Assembly (NCBI GenBank): GCA_910579685.1 | Contig: CAJTVN010000015.1 | Coordinates: forward strand, 1 to 64,000 | DNA from: an uncultured Lachnospiraceae bacterium | GTDB lineage: Bacteria; Bacillota; Clostridia; Lachnospirales; Lachnospiraceae | Direction: 5' to 3' | DNA length: 64,000 nucleotides | Shown: in pieces, positions 7,445 to 16,183 of the stretch | Layout: each line of letters opens with the position of its first letter | Position numbering within the stretch: position 1 is the stretch's first letter | Notes under the pieces: model-generated | What the model saw: the letters and a program-made list of their open reading frames with translations, nothing else | Database searches by the model: none | Told to the model about the DNA's origin: nothing | Translations under genes and position numbers: made by a program

Positions 7445-10120
7445 TTAATGGCCGATTACATATTTTGCCTCGAACTCTTCCCGTCTGAGCGGTTTGTCGA
7501 AATAGAAGCCCTGAAGCATGGCGACATTCATCTGTGATAGGATATCCTTCTGACCCTGTGTCTCCACTCCCTCCACACAGAGGCTTGCACCTATGCTTTC
7601 GGCAAGCTCGGACACCATCCGGACAAAAGATTTCGCATATACATCCCTCTCCAGATTCCGGATAAAGCTCTGATCCACCTTGATCACGTCAAAGGGCAGC
7701 TCCCTGATATGGTTCAGGGAAGAATAACCGGTTCCAAAGTCATCCAGTGCAATTTTTACTCCCAGCTTCTTAATACGCCCGAGAATCTCTTTCATTCTCT
7801 CCATATCATTGATCGCAAGACTTTCCGTCACCTCCAGGGTGAGGTTGCGGGGTTTTATGCCGCTCTCACGGACAGCCGTTTTCACAAGATCCACGATATC
7901 CTCCTGGAGCAGCTGAACCACGGAAAGATTCACATTCACCTTATAGTTTGGACAGCCCCTGTCATTCCAGCTGCGGCAGGCGGCGCAGGCCTCCCTTAGG
8001 ATATGGTTCCCGATGGGGTTGATCAGTCCCAGATATTCCGCAAGAGGGATAAATTCCGTGGGCGAGATAAAGCCCAGCTCCGTACAGTTCCAGCGGATCA
8101 GCGCTTCCGCTCCCACACAGGGCCTGCTTTTTTTCTGTATATTTATGATCGGCTGGAAAAAAAGCTCGAATTCCCGGTAGCCCTGGGTAGTGGCGTTTCG
8201 CATGTTCTTTTCCATGTCAAGGCGCCGGTAGGATTTCGAGCCGATCCTGTCCGTATACACGGCGGAGCGGTTCTTCCCCTCCCGTTTCGCCTCATACATG
8301 GCGATATCCGCCTTTTGGATCAGCTCGTGCACCGCCTCCCCGTCATCCGGAAAGCTGACAATCCCCATGCTCATGGTACAATAATAATCTTTATCCCGAA
8401 GAGCCCAGGGCCGCATAAAGATTTCCTTGATTTTGCGGATAATATCATCCAGCCGTCCGTAAGCGCAGGGCTGCACGATAATGATAAATTCGTCCCCGCC
8501 CATACGGTAACAGCTGTCCTCTATCCCCGGAATCCTTCTAAGGCTGTGGGCAATGGTCTTGAGCAGAACATCCCCGTACTGGTGTCCCAGGCCCTCGTTT
8601 ATATTTTTGAAGTCGTCCAGATCCAGATAGAGCAGCGCTCCCTTTTGTGAATTCGCCTTTGCCCGCATCACCCAGCCGGCCAGGTCCTTCTCGCAGCAGA
8701 TGCGGTTGTACAGCCCTGTCAGGAAATCCGTGTAGGCCTGCTGTTCCAGCTTTTTCTGATAAATTTTCTTTTCCGTTTCATCATACAGGGCGCAGAACAG
8801 TGCGGGCTGCTGGTTCTGCCAGTTGATTCTGGTATAATGAAGCTCATACCATTTTTCTCTCCGCTCCAGAAAAATTTCTCCATATCCATTATCCGGCCGG
8901 AGCGCTTCCTCTATAATGCCATAGAGGGAGCCTTCCCTCAGCTCAACGTCAAACTCGCGCTGCATGCCACGGTTCACAAACAGCGGCTCTCCTGTCGTAA
9001 GACTTCTGATATAGACGCAGCTTCCCGCATTCTGCAAAAGATTCTCAAAGGAATCGTAAATTTCCACAAGCTCGCCGTGATGCTCTCTTCTGGTCAGGAT
9101 ATTCTGAAGAACCCGCACCGTGTCCTTCAAAAATTTTATCTCCTCCACCTGCCAGGTTCTCTCCTGCCTTCGTTCATCAAAGCAGGCGTACAGCCGGATC
9201 CTTCCCCCCACTGTCACGGGAAGCACCACGGCCGCACGGATGTGAAGTGCGGCAAGCTCCTCCTTCTCGCCATCATCAAGCACGGAGCCCTCGGAAAGCA
9301 CCACGGCTTTTTCCGTCCGAAGAAAAAACGGACTTGCAAGCCCCGTATTCTCCTCATAGGGCCAGCTGACTCCTTTTGCGCACCAGTGAGCGGCGATATC
9401 CATCTTTTCCCCGTCCTGCGAAAGACGGCACAGAAAGGCCGTGCTGATCCCCAGATAGCTTCCCGCAATCCCAAGGAGCCTTATCATAATTCCCTCTATG
9501 GGATCCGCACTCTCTAGAAGCCGGACAATCTGCGTGAGAATCTCGCATCTTTTGAGAGTCTCCTGCATCCTGGTCTCTGCACTGCGGCTCTTTTCCATCT
9601 CCTCATGGAAATCCAGCTGTGCCATCCTGTATTTTAGGATCTCACCGGATATATCCCTCATGGAATCAACGATTCTGTAAAACTGCCGTTCCGTCACCGT
9701 ACTCTTAAAGCCCAGAAGCGGGGGATTGGAATATTCCTGTGTCTCAGCGGCATCAAGGCTGTCCGAAAGCACACCAAAAACCAGCCATCCGAAAACAGGC
9801 TCTCCCTTAAGCCTGGCCATAATCACCGCCATGCGAAGATTGGGATAGCCGCAGGTTTCGATTGCCTGATCTTCCAGTTCACTGCCCGATACGCGCAGCA
9901 GCATATTCTGAAGTTGTTCTCTGTCAATTGCCTTCAGCACTCTGCCCGCCTCGTCCGGATTGCCGCCAAACTTCGTGAGCGCTTTGCCCTTGCCGTCAAT
10001 ACAGCAGACAAAAATATCTGTCACGTCACAAAAATATTTCTGCCACTTTTCCAGTTCGTTTCCTTCAATCAGTCTTTGAAGGACATATGAGGCATCCGGC
10101 CTGAAGACATTTCTCTCCAT
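7445..10120 (-). CDS. Multidomain cyclic-di-GMP enzyme (sensor-GAF-PAS-GGDEF-EAL)
   Basis: 891 residues with no membrane span, so cytoplasmic. Residues about 15-140 look like a PocR-type sensory domain (FVCCIDGKGKALTKFGGNPD). Residues about 190-345 look like a GAF domain, and about 350-440 a PAS-like domain (SCVYIRSLTTGEPLFVNR). The GGDEF domain (about 450-610) has DLDDFKNINEGLGHQYGD and an intact YRMGGDEFII, so it should make cyclic di-GMP. The EAL domain (about 640-880) has GAEALIRW, LTLEVTES, DDFGTGYSSL, KVDQSFIRNL and VEGVET, so the phosphodiesterase residues are also present. Which activity dominates cannot be read from sequence. It stands alone between glnS and guaB. Confidence 0.93.
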   Translation of the reverse strand: MERNVFRPDASYVLQRLIEGNELEKWQKYFCDVTDIFVCCIDGKGKALTKFGGNPDEAGRVLKAIDREQLQNMLLRVSGSELEDQAIETCGYPNLRMAVIMARLKGEPVFGWLVFGVLSDSLDAAETQEYSNPPLLGFKSTVTERQFYRIVDSMRDISGEILKYRMAQLDFHEEMEKSRSAETRMQETLKRCEILTQIVRLLESADPIEGIMIRLLGIAGSYLGISTAFLCRLSQDGEKMDIAAHWCAKGVSWPYEENTGLASPFFLRTEKAVVLSEGSVLDDGEKEELAALHIRAAVVLPVTVGGRIRLYACFDERRQERTWQVEEIKFLKDTVRVLQNILTRREHHGELVEIYDSFENLLQNAGSCVYIRSLTTGEPLFVNRGMQREFDVELREGSLYGIIEEALRPDNGYGEIFLERREKWYELHYTRINWQNQQPALFCALYDETEKKIYQKKLEQQAYTDFLTGLYNRICCEKDLAGWVMRAKANSQKGALLYLDLDDFKNINEGLGHQYGDVLLKTIAHSLRRIPGIEDSCYRMGGDEFIIIVQPCAYGRLDDIIRKIKEIFMRPWALRDKDYYCTMSMGIVSFPDDGEAVHELIQKADIAMYEAKREGKNRSAVYTDRIGSKSYRRLDMEKNMRNATTQGYREFELFFQPIINIQKKSRPCVGAEALIRWNCTELGFISPTEFIPLAEYLGLINPIGNHILREACAACRSWNDRGCPNYKVNVNLSVVQLLQEDIVDLVKTAVRESGIKPRNLTLEVTESLAINDMERMKEILGRIKKLGVKIALDDFGTGYSSLNHIRELPFDVIKVDQSFIRNLERDVYAKSFVRMVSELAESIGASLCVEGVETQGQKDILSQMNVAMLQGFYFDKPLRREEFEAKYVIGH

Positions 10121-10181
10121 ACTGCCTCTCTCCCTTCAGATTTCCTGTCCTATTTTGCGACAGCTCCTTATCGTTGTTTTG

Positions 10182-10215
10182 CAGGCGCAGCCCCGGCCCG
10201 ACGGGCCTGCGCCTG
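10182..10215. terminator. GC-rich hairpin after guaB
   Basis: CAGGCGCAG at 10182-10190 pairs with CTGCGCCTG at 10207-10215, and an inner GCCCG-A-CGGGC extends the structure. It lies 18 bases past the guaB stop. There is no T-run behind it on either strand, so it is a weak or factor-dependent terminator. Confidence 0.5.
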
Positions 10216-10232
10216 TATCAAAAATTTCGACT

Positions 10233-11687
10233 TTACTCGTCCACGCTGTAATTCGGCGCTTCCTTTGTGATATGGATATCGTGAGGATGGCTTTCCTTCA
10301 GGGATGCCGCCGAAATTTTTACGAACCTTCCGCTCTCTTTCAGCTCCTCGATGGTCTTTGTCCCGCAGTAGCCCATTCCGGAACGCAGGCCGCCCATCAG
10401 CTGGTATACGGTATCCTCCACGGTTCCCTTATAGGCGACACGGCCCTCCACGCCTTCCGGAACCAGCTTCTTGGCATTCTCCTGGAAGTAACGGTCCTTG
10501 CTCCCGTTTTCCATTGCGGCGATAGAGCCCATGCCGCGGTATACTTTATATTTACGTCCCTGGTACAGTTCAAAGGTTCCGGGGCTCTCATCGCAGCCCG
10601 CAAAAATACTTCCCATCATGCAGACGTTCCCGCCTGCGGCTATGGCCTTTGTCATATCGCCGGAATACTTGATGCCGCCATCCGCAATAATCGGAATTCC
10701 GTACTCCTTTGCCACCGCATAGGACTCCATAATCGCTGTAATCTGCGGCACGCCGATACCTGCCACCACACGGGTGGTACAGATGGAGCCGGGACCGATT
10801 CCAACCTTTACGGCGTCTGCGCCCGCTTCAATCAGCGCCCTGGTTCCATCACCAGTCGCCACATTTCCTGCAATTACCTGAAGATCCGGATATTTTTCTT
10901 TGATCAAATGAAGACAGTTGAGCACGTTCTGCGAATGTCCATGGGCGCTGTCTAGGACAACCACGTCCACCTTGGCATCCACAAGCGCTCCCACCCTGTC
11001 AAGGACATTTGCGGTAATTCCCACTCCGGCTCCGCACAGAAGCCTGCCCTGGGAATCCTTTGCTGCAAGAGGATATTTGATGGTCTTTTCGATATCTTTG
11101 ATGGTAATCAATCCTACCAGATTATAATTGTCATCCACAATCGGAAGCTTTTCCTTCCTGGCCTTTGCGAGAATACTTTTTGCCTCCTCCAGGGTAATGC
11201 CCTCCCTCGCCGTGATCAGCTCCTGGGATGTCATGGATTCCTTGATTTTCTTGGTAAAATCCGTTTCAAACTTGAGATCCCGGTTGGTTATGATACCTAC
11301 CAGCTTCCTGCCCTCCGTAATGGGCACGCCGGAGATTCTGAATTTCCCCATCAGGGCGTCCGCATCCGCCAAAGTGTGATCCGGGGTTAAGGAAAAGGGA
11401 TCCGTGATAACGCCGTTTTCCGAGCGTTTTACCTTGTCCACCTCCTCAGCCTGAGCCTCGATCGACATATTCTTGTGGATGATACCGATGCCTCCCTGCC
11501 TTGCCATGGCGATCGCCATCCTGTGTTCTGTCACCGTGTCCATCCCTGCGCTCATCATGGGAATGTTCAGCCTGATCTTTTTGGTTAACAAGGTTGTCAA
11601 ATCCACTTCACCCGGAACTACATTTGAATAGGACGGCACTAAAAGCACGTCGTCAAAAGTAATTCCTTCGCCAATAATCTGACCCAT
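10233..11687 (-). CDS. guaB: Inosine-5'-monophosphate dehydrogenase
   Basis: 484 residues. Oxidises IMP to XMP with NAD+, the committed step to GMP. The N-terminal barrel strand EGITFDDVLLVPSYSNVVP, the CBS pair (about 95-205: ITNRDLKF, LVGLITIKDIEK) and the catalytic loop GPGSICTTRVVAGIGVPQ with the active-site cysteine are all present. The flap and C-terminal YKGMGS-equivalent (YRGMGSIAAM) and the GGLRSGMGYCG motif are intact. GGAGG lies at a good distance from the ATG. It follows the DUF6106-like gene by 42 bases on the same strand. Confidence 0.97.
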   Translation of the reverse strand: MGQIIGEGITFDDVLLVPSYSNVVPGEVDLTTLLTKKIRLNIPMMSAGMDTVTEHRMAIAMARQGGIGIIHKNMSIEAQAEEVDKVKRSENGVITDPFSLTPDHTLADADALMGKFRISGVPITEGRKLVGIITNRDLKFETDFTKKIKESMTSQELITAREGITLEEAKSILAKARKEKLPIVDDNYNLVGLITIKDIEKTIKYPLAAKDSQGRLLCGAGVGITANVLDRVGALVDAKVDVVVLDSAHGHSQNVLNCLHLIKEKYPDLQVIAGNVATGDGTRALIEAGADAVKVGIGPGSICTTRVVAGIGVPQITAIMESYAVAKEYGIPIIADGGIKYSGDMTKAIAAGGNVCMMGSIFAGCDESPGTFELYQGRKYKVYRGMGSIAAMENGSKDRYFQENAKKLVPEGVEGRVAYKGTVEDTVYQLMGGLRSGMGYCGTKTIEELKESGRFVKISAASLKESHPHDIHITKEAPNYSVDE

Positions 11688-11729
11688 TTTCTATCCTCCT
11701 GTATTATATTGTAAAATGTTTATTGTTGC

Positions 11730-12224
11730 CTAATCCTTAAATACCTTGCGGGGCGCCACGGTCTGGATCGCCTTCACCATCTCCTCGTTTGGCTCAAAAA
11801 TAACCTTTTGGGTTCCGTCATAGAAAAATACGTATCTGCGGTCCGGCTTTCTCTCCTCACCACAGCTGTAATCCACCTGCTTGTCGCTTCGGTTCTTATA
11901 ATTATCAAGATGATAGGACTTGATCGGCGCCATGATCTCCACCTTGCCGATATCAAAGGTGGCAACTCTCTTTCTCCTGCTCTTTGCCATGACCTTGTCC
12001 ACCGTCAGCTCCTTGTCCACATAGAGATATTCATATTCCAGATCCGCATTCAGATAGATGAAATACGCTCCCACGCCGATTGCCAGTCCGATCAAAAATG
12101 CCGGGAAGAACACGAATCCGACAAAGATAAAACAGGCCGCCAGCATCACTGACAGGATCTTGAGGAAAGTCATGTATGCGGGGGTTTTCCTTTTTACAAG
12201 CCACTCTACATAGGTTTCATTCAT
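11730..12224 (-). CDS. DUF6106-like membrane protein
   Basis: 164 residues. I place the start at 12224 (MNETYVEWLVKRKTPAYMTF), which has AAAGG upstream; the frame is open further but reads through the promoter. Two adjacent hydrophobic helices (about 20-60: ILSVMLAACFIFVGFVFFPA, then FLIGLAIGVGAYFIYLN) are followed by a soluble PH-like domain with ADLEYEYLYVDKELTVDKV and KVIFEPNEEMVKAI. It resembles the DUF6106 family of Clostridia, whose role is unknown. It precedes guaB by 42 bases and probably shares its transcript. Confidence 0.65.
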   Translation of the reverse strand: MNETYVEWLVKRKTPAYMTFLKILSVMLAACFIFVGFVFFPAFLIGLAIGVGAYFIYLNADLEYEYLYVDKELTVDKVMAKSRRKRVATFDIGKVEIMAPIKSYHLDNYKNRSDKQVDYSCGEERKPDRRYVFFYDGTQKVIFEPNEEMVKAIQTVAPRKVFKD

Positions 12225-12250
12225 AATAAAATACCGTACCTTTCTTTTAC

Positions 12251-12317
12251 CGTGCGTACGCACGCTGATATAAATGTATAATAATACTATGATATTATAT
12301 TTTGCCGGAACTTTCAA
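12251..12317 (-). promoter_or_regulatory. Promoter with leader palindrome ahead of the DUF6106-guaB unit
   Basis: On the minus strand TTGAAA (12312-12317) and TATCAT (12289-12294) are 17 bases apart. A perfect 14-base palindrome CGTGCGTACGCACG at 12251-12264 lies in the predicted leader and could be an operator or a 5' hairpin. Confidence 0.5.
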
Positions 12318-12398
12318 GAGAAGAAAGAAGCCCTTTCAGAATTTGACTTATTTAATGAAAATTTTACTCATTTTTTATAGATTCCGGTTTCTGTTTCG

Positions 12399-12427
12399 TT
12401 GACAGTTTTTTTCTTTAAGTCTATGAT
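12399..12427 (+). promoter_or_regulatory. Promoter of the gene at 12491
   Basis: TTGACA (12399-12404) and TATGAT (12422-12427) are separated by 17 bases, close to the vegetative sigma consensus, about 65 bases ahead of the start codon. Confidence 0.75.
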
Positions 12428-12490
12428 AATTAGTGAGTATTTTAATATACTCCTTTTACAAAAGCAAGTACTTTGAAAGGAAAATTCGTC

Positions 12491-13447
12491 ATGTTTAAAA
12501 AAGGTTGGCAGCCCGAAAATTACAAGGGCGTTCACGATGAGATCAAACAGCAGCATATGAAGGCAAAGGACATGACCTTTAAGGGAAGGATGGAATATTT
12601 CTGGTACTATTATAAGGTACATACCCTGGTGGCAGTGCTTCTTCTCATTTTTGGCGGCATGCTCATCCGCAACATCATCACGGCAAAGGATTACGCCTTT
12701 TACGGGGTCATGCTGAACGCTTCCCTTATCGATTCCGAAGCCGTTGAGGCTTCCTTTGGCGAATACGCACAGCTTGATTTAAACGAGTACGACTGCATGA
12801 TCGACGCACAGTCCCAGCTCTCCTACCATTCCCAGAGCAGCTATGATTATGCCACCTACCAGAAGCTCATCGCCCAGCTTCAGACCCACGAGCTCGACGT
12901 GCTGATTGCGGACGGCGAGGTCTTCCACAATTTTGCAGCCAATGAAATGTTTACGGATCTTCGGGAATTTATGAGTGCGCAGGAGCTGGAGAAGCACGAA
13001 GGCAGAATCTACTACATTGACATGGAAGAGGTGCGTGCGGCCCAGGAGGCTGCGGAGAACATCCTGGACGAGCCGGCCGCAGAGGAGGCCTCGGAAAGTA
13101 CGGCGGACGGTTCGAGGGAAGATACCGCCGCGGCCGGGGAGCTCTCCCCCCAGGAGGCGGAGGCTGCCGTCAATCCCTTCGGTCAGAATATCGACTACGA
13201 CGAAATTTACCGAGCAGCGGCCGAGGAGGCCGAAACCCACAGGCATCCGGAGGAAATGAAGGATCCCGTTCCGGTTGGCGTCTTTCTGGAGGAATCCCCC
13301 TTCATGAAAAAAACCGGCTCCTACGGAAAGATGGTTCCTGTCTTTGGCCTGGTGATCACCAGCGAAAGAGCGGATACGGCTGTGAAGTATCTCGACTATC
13401 TCTGGGACGATACCATTGCCTTTGACCAGATGACAAGCGTATATTAA
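12491..13447 (+). CDS. Membrane-anchored extracellular protein of unknown function
   Basis: 318 residues from the ATG at 12491 (MFKKGWQPENYKGVHDEIKQ), with GAAAGGA upstream; an ATG at 12473 is less well placed. A cytoplasmic segment of about 45 residues precedes one membrane span (VHTLVAVLLLIFGGMLIRNI). The rest should be outside. It contains a low-complexity Ala/Glu region around 190-230 (EEASESTADGSREDTAAAGE) and a conserved-looking C-terminus (PVPVGVFLEESPFMKKTGSY, YLDYLWDD). The extracellular part faintly resembles a solute-binding fold but I cannot assign a family. It is a single-gene transcript with its own promoter and terminator. Confidence 0.7.
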   Translation: MFKKGWQPENYKGVHDEIKQQHMKAKDMTFKGRMEYFWYYYKVHTLVAVLLLIFGGMLIRNIITAKDYAFYGVMLNASLIDSEAVEASFGEYAQLDLNEYDCMIDAQSQLSYHSQSSYDYATYQKLIAQLQTHELDVLIADGEVFHNFAANEMFTDLREFMSAQELEKHEGRIYYIDMEEVRAAQEAAENILDEPAAEEASESTADGSREDTAAAGELSPQEAEAAVNPFGQNIDYDEIYRAAAEEAETHRHPEEMKDPVPVGVFLEESPFMKKTGSYGKMVPVFGLVITSERADTAVKYLDYLWDDTIAFDQMTSVY

Positions 13448-13460
13448 AATATGTGTCTGC

Positions 13461-13500
13461 AGAAAAAGGAGGAAGCTTTCACGTGCTTCCTCCTTTTTCT
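13461..13500. terminator. Bidirectional intrinsic terminator
   Basis: AGAAAAAGGAGGAAGC at 13461-13476 pairs with its complement at 13485-13500, with an eight-base loop and a T-run on both strands. It serves the gene at 12491 and lysC. Confidence 0.92.
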
Positions 13501-13602
13501 GCGCAAATGCGTAAATGGAAGTTTGCCGCCGATGCGGCGCACTGTCCGTGCGGCTGGCAGAGGGAAAATCTTCGCTGCCCGCTCCTTCCATCCGACTCTG
13601 TT

Positions 13603-14922
13603 TCAGAGCTGTGCGATCACAAAAATATCGTAAATTGCGGCAATGGCCGCCTCAAAGTCCTCATCCGCCACGCCCACAATGATATTCAGCTCGCTGGATC
13701 CCTGGTCGATCATTTTCACATTGACATTGGCATGGGCAAGCGCCGAAAAGATCCGTCCAGCCGTACCGCGCGTTGCGCGCATTCCTCTGCCTACCACGGC
13801 AATCAGCGCAAGATCCGCCTCAATATCCACGGAGTCGGGATCCGCCAGCCTGTGGATTGCGGAAACCACCTTCTGTTCCTTATCCATAAATTCATCCTGA
13901 TGAACAAACACGGTCATGGTGTCGATTCCGGAGGGTACATGTTCGAAGGAAATGCCGTAATCCTCAAACGCCTGCAGAACCTTTCTTCCAAACCCGATCT
14001 CCGAATTCATCATGGCTTTCTCAATATTGACCGAGCAGAATCCCTTCTTTCCCGCTATCCCCGTAATCACGTATCTCGATTTCTGACAGGTGCTCTCCAC
14101 GATCCAGGTGCCCTCATCCGTGGGCCGGTTCGTGTTGCGGATATTGATGGGAATCCCCTCTCTCCTCACAGGGAAAATCGCATCCTCGTGGAGCACGCCC
14201 GCGCCCATGTAGGAAAGCTCCCGCAGTTCCCGGTAGGTTATGGTCTCTATGGCCTCGGGATTTTCAATGATCCTGGGATCAGCGATCAAAAATCCCGACA
14301 CGTCCGTCCAGTTCTCATACACGTCCGCCTTCACCGCTCTGGCCACAATCGATCCCGTGATATCCGATCCCCCTCTGGAAAAAGTCTTGACGCGTCCGTC
14401 CGCATAAGCTCCATAGAAACCGGGAATCACCGCATGGGACAAGTCTGCAAGGCGCTGCCCCAGAATCTGATTGGTGAGCTCCGAATCAAACTCGCCGCTG
14501 TCCTTAAAACGGATGGTCTGCGCCGCATCCACAAATTCATAGCCGAGGTATGCCGCCATCACGATTCCGTTCAGGTATTCTCCTCTGGAGGCCGCATAGT
14601 TTTCTCCGGCCTTTTCCTTAAAATTCTCTGTAATTGTCTCGAACTCCTCCTTCAGTGAAATCGCAAGTCCCAGACCGTCTATGATCTCCTGATAACGCTC
14701 CTCAATGGCCGCAAGCTCGCTCTCGAAATCCTCTCCCGCCTCCGCAAGATGATAACAGCTATAGAGCATATCCGTCACCTTGGTATCTTTGTCAAACCGT
14801 TTTCCCGGGGCTGAGGGAACCACATAACGCCTCTCTTCGTCTGCATGGATGATATCCGCCACCTTCTTAAACTGCTCCGCACTGGCAAGGGAACTTCCTC
14901 CAAATTTAACCACTTTCTTCAT
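13603..14922 (-). CDS. lysC: Aspartate kinase
   Basis: 439 residues; phosphorylates L-aspartate at the start of the lysine, threonine, methionine and isoleucine routes. KKVVKFGGSSLASAEQFKKV is the amino-acid-kinase N-terminus; VVPSAPGKRFDKDTKVTDML and FSRGGSDITGSIVA are the ATP/aspartate sites. Two ACT domains follow (about 295-439: GFCSVNIEKAMMNSEIGFGR; DLALIAVVGRGMRATRG), so feedback control by an end-product amino acid is expected. The start at 14922 has AGGAGA upstream. It is the last gene of ACT-hom-apgM-lysC, 24 bases after the phosphoglycerate-mutase-like gene. Confidence 0.96.
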   Translation of the reverse strand: MKKVVKFGGSSLASAEQFKKVADIIHADEERRYVVPSAPGKRFDKDTKVTDMLYSCYHLAEAGEDFESELAAIEERYQEIIDGLGLAISLKEEFETITENFKEKAGENYAASRGEYLNGIVMAAYLGYEFVDAAQTIRFKDSGEFDSELTNQILGQRLADLSHAVIPGFYGAYADGRVKTFSRGGSDITGSIVARAVKADVYENWTDVSGFLIADPRIIENPEAIETITYRELRELSYMGAGVLHEDAIFPVRREGIPINIRNTNRPTDEGTWIVESTCQKSRYVITGIAGKKGFCSVNIEKAMMNSEIGFGRKVLQAFEDYGISFEHVPSGIDTMTVFVHQDEFMDKEQKVVSAIHRLADPDSVDIEADLALIAVVGRGMRATRGTAGRIFSALAHANVNVKMIDQGSSELNIIVGVADEDFEAAIAAIYDIFVIAQL

Positions 14923-14946
14923 AATTCTCTGTCTCCTCATCGCTTA

Positions 14947-16158
14947 CTAAGCCTTTTTCAGCAGCTTATCTATTATCGTGTGCCCTTCCAGGATCAGGTT
15001 CCTGCTTTCCCTGGCTTCCCTCTCGTTGTAATTCCACTTCTCTTCTTTTAAATCCTCACTGTCATAGAGCAGATACGGCACACAGTCGGATGTGTGCGTC
15101 CGCACCCGGACGGGTGTCGGGTGATCCGGCATCACGAGCAGCCTGTAATTCATATGTACCGCATCCATGGCGTCCGTAAGCGGCTCTATGATTCTCCGGT
15201 CCAGATACTCAACGGCTTTCACCTTTCTCTGCGCACTGCCCTGATGTCCCATCTCATCAGGCGCCTCCACGTGGATATAGGCAAAATCAACCCCTTCTTC
15301 CAGCGCATGAAAAGCCGCCTTCCACTTACCTTCGTAATTGGTGTTCAGACCTGCGTTCGCCCCCTCCACACAGGCCACATCCATTCCTGCTCCCACTGCG
15401 ATCCCCTTGAGCAGATCCACAGCCGAAATCATCACTCCCTTCACGCCGTTTTTTTCCTGAAAGGAGTCGAGATGGGGTTTTGTGCCGGCTCCCCAGAACC
15501 AGCAGCAGTTGGCCGGATTCAGTCCTCTTTTCTTCCGTTCCTGATTGATGGGGTGATCCTTTAAAATCTCATAGCTTTTCTTCATCATGGAAAGGAGCTT
15601 TTCATCAGCGGGAAGATACGGCGCAATCACCCGGCCAAGCACATCGTGTGGCTGGGAGAGCTCAATGATGCGGCCATCCTTCCAGATCAGGCAGTGCCTG
15701 TAGCTGGTTCCCACATAAAACTGATAGGTTTCGTCCTCAAGCTCCTTTTTCACCGCCTCCAGGAGAACTGCGCATTCTTCCGTGCTGATCTCCCCGGAGC
15801 TGTGATCGATTATGGTCTGCTCCTCAAAGGGCGCATCCTCCTGCGACAGGGTAACGATATTGCAGCGCAGCGCCACATCCGTATCGCTCATGGGCACGCC
15901 GATACTGAGCGCTTCCAGAGGGGAACGGCCCGAATAATACTCCTTCGGGTTATAACCGAGAACCGAGAGATTCGCAGTGTCAGATCCCGGCTTCATTCCC
16001 TCCGGAATCGTATAGACCATTCCAATTTCCGAGCATTTACTAAGACGGTCAAGCGCCGGCGTATCCGCATATTCAAGAGGGGTTTTTCCGCCAAGCTCCC
16101 CGATTGGTTCGTCCGCCATACCGTCTCCAAGCACCACCACATACTTCCTATCACTCAT
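14947..16158 (-). CDS. ApgM-type cofactor-independent phosphoglycerate mutase homologue, possibly the homoserine kinase
   Basis: 403 residues of the alkaline-phosphatase superfamily, archaeal-type ApgM branch. YVVVLGDGMADEPIGELGGK holds the first metal ligand, and PGSDTANLSVLGYNPKEYYS holds the serine that carries the phosphate. HVEAPDEMGHQG and VMPDHPTP complete the metal sites. The annotated reaction is 3- to 2-phosphoglycerate. Its position between homoserine dehydrogenase and aspartate kinase, with no recognisable ThrB in the operon, suggests instead phosphorylation of homoserine; members of this branch have been proposed as homoserine kinases in bacteria lacking ThrB. Sequence alone cannot separate the two roles. 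Confidence 0.85.
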   Translation of the reverse strand: MSDRKYVVVLGDGMADEPIGELGGKTPLEYADTPALDRLSKCSEIGMVYTIPEGMKPGSDTANLSVLGYNPKEYYSGRSPLEALSIGVPMSDTDVALRCNIVTLSQEDAPFEEQTIIDHSSGEISTEECAVLLEAVKKELEDETYQFYVGTSYRHCLIWKDGRIIELSQPHDVLGRVIAPYLPADEKLLSMMKKSYEILKDHPINQERKKRGLNPANCCWFWGAGTKPHLDSFQEKNGVKGVMISAVDLLKGIAVGAGMDVACVEGANAGLNTNYEGKWKAAFHALEEGVDFAYIHVEAPDEMGHQGSAQRKVKAVEYLDRRIIEPLTDAMDAVHMNYRLLVMPDHPTPVRVRTHTSDCVPYLLYDSEDLKEEKWNYNEREARESRNLILEGHTIIDKLLKKA

Positions 16159-16183
16159 CCTAACGTCCTGCTCCCTTCCGGCC

